Part shown: positions 63,841 through 64,000 of the stretch, one piece after another
How the letters are laid out: the number at the start of each line of letters is the position of its first letter
Position numbering within the stretch: the first letter of the stretch is position 1
From: Symsagittifera roscoffensis
Lineage: Eukaryota; Xenacoelomorpha; Acoela; Convolutidae
Direction: 5' to 3'
DNA length: 64,000 nt
NCBI RefSeq assembly: GCF_963678635.1
Contig: NC_087062.1
Span: forward strand, 55,495,355-55,559,354
Position numbers and translations under genes: made by a program
Notes under the pieces: generated by a model
The model's input: only the letters and a program-made list of their open reading frames with translations
Databases searched by the model: none
Told to the model about the DNA's origin: nothing

Positions 63841-64000
63841 TTTGTACGAAGCTGGATGTAGTAAGAACAATCTAAGCATTTTACACAGCAACCGGTAGTT
63901 CTTGTTTTTTTTCCCTGCCTGTGTCAGTTACTTTTTGGCACAGTTATTAATTCAGAACTGCACATTTTCGGGAGAACTGCATCATTTAAGAGTTCTGTAG
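63841..64000. other. Window edge, nothing recognised
   Basis: Flank of the LINE; no feature can be supported. Confidence 0.4.

Noticed and set aside
1-64000. CRISPR arrays, rRNA genes, bacterial operons
   Set aside because: No regularly spaced repeats with unique spacers and no rRNA-like conserved blocks were seen; the window is eukaryotic.

Overview
The window is AT-rich animal DNA made almost entirely of mobile elements. I found only two pieces that look like host protein-coding sequence: the last exon of a Cys-loop ligand-gated ion channel (minus strand, 56787-57372) and two or three short tandemly duplicated exons at 35018-35339. The ion-channel exon, tiny 55-57 nt introns ending in TTTCAG, Ty3/gypsy elements with two-knuckle Gag proteins and a CR1-like LINE with an esterase-type ORF1 all point to an invertebrate. 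A nematode is my best guess; this is inference and the species cannot be fixed from the sequence.

Layout, left to right. 1-1719: the 5' part of an apparently undamaged Ty3/gypsy element on the minus strand (element A: LTR, PBS, gag, start of pol). 1720-4822: AT-rich repeats. 4823-10870: a complete but decayed gypsy element on the minus strand (element B) with GTAC target duplications and a mutated reverse transcriptase catalytic box. 10875-20848: degenerate long-period repeats, foldback elements and microsatellites. 20849-33026: a gypsy element (element C, target duplication GATCC) caught in a tandem segmental duplication; the two copies have lost different parts. 33027-35407: small MITE-like repeats and the duplicated host exons.

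35408-54325 is the centre of interest: an 18.9 kb LTR element (element D) with two 408-bp LTRs in which I see no difference, a TTAG target duplication on both sides and a 23-nt match to a tRNA 3' end. It carries a 1.2 kb leader, a small basic ORF, one uninterrupted 2740-codon Gag-Pro-RT-RNaseH-Integrase ORF, a two-helix small membrane protein, a 377-codon open frame without ATG, an 872-aa envelope-like glycoprotein, and a 601-aa protein of a kind I do not recognise whose ATG overlaps the envelope stop. A well-formed intron with a TACTAAC branch site lies just after the last stop codon. The layout (gag-pol, then small ORFs and env, then a 3' accessory gene) is that of a complex retrovirus-like element, and the near absence of decay suggests that it moved recently.

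54330-64000: another copy of a dispersed repeat, the ion-channel exon, a 0.5 kb foldback element and a decayed LINE on the minus strand whose 5' part (promoter plus ORF1) is present twice in tandem.

How the parts work together: in element D the polyprotein would supply capsid, protease, reverse transcriptase and integrase. The signal-peptide and membrane-anchored env product would allow particle release or cell-to-cell passage. The small ORFs are most likely expressed from spliced mRNAs, because a T-rich splice acceptor lies directly upstream of the two-helix ORF.
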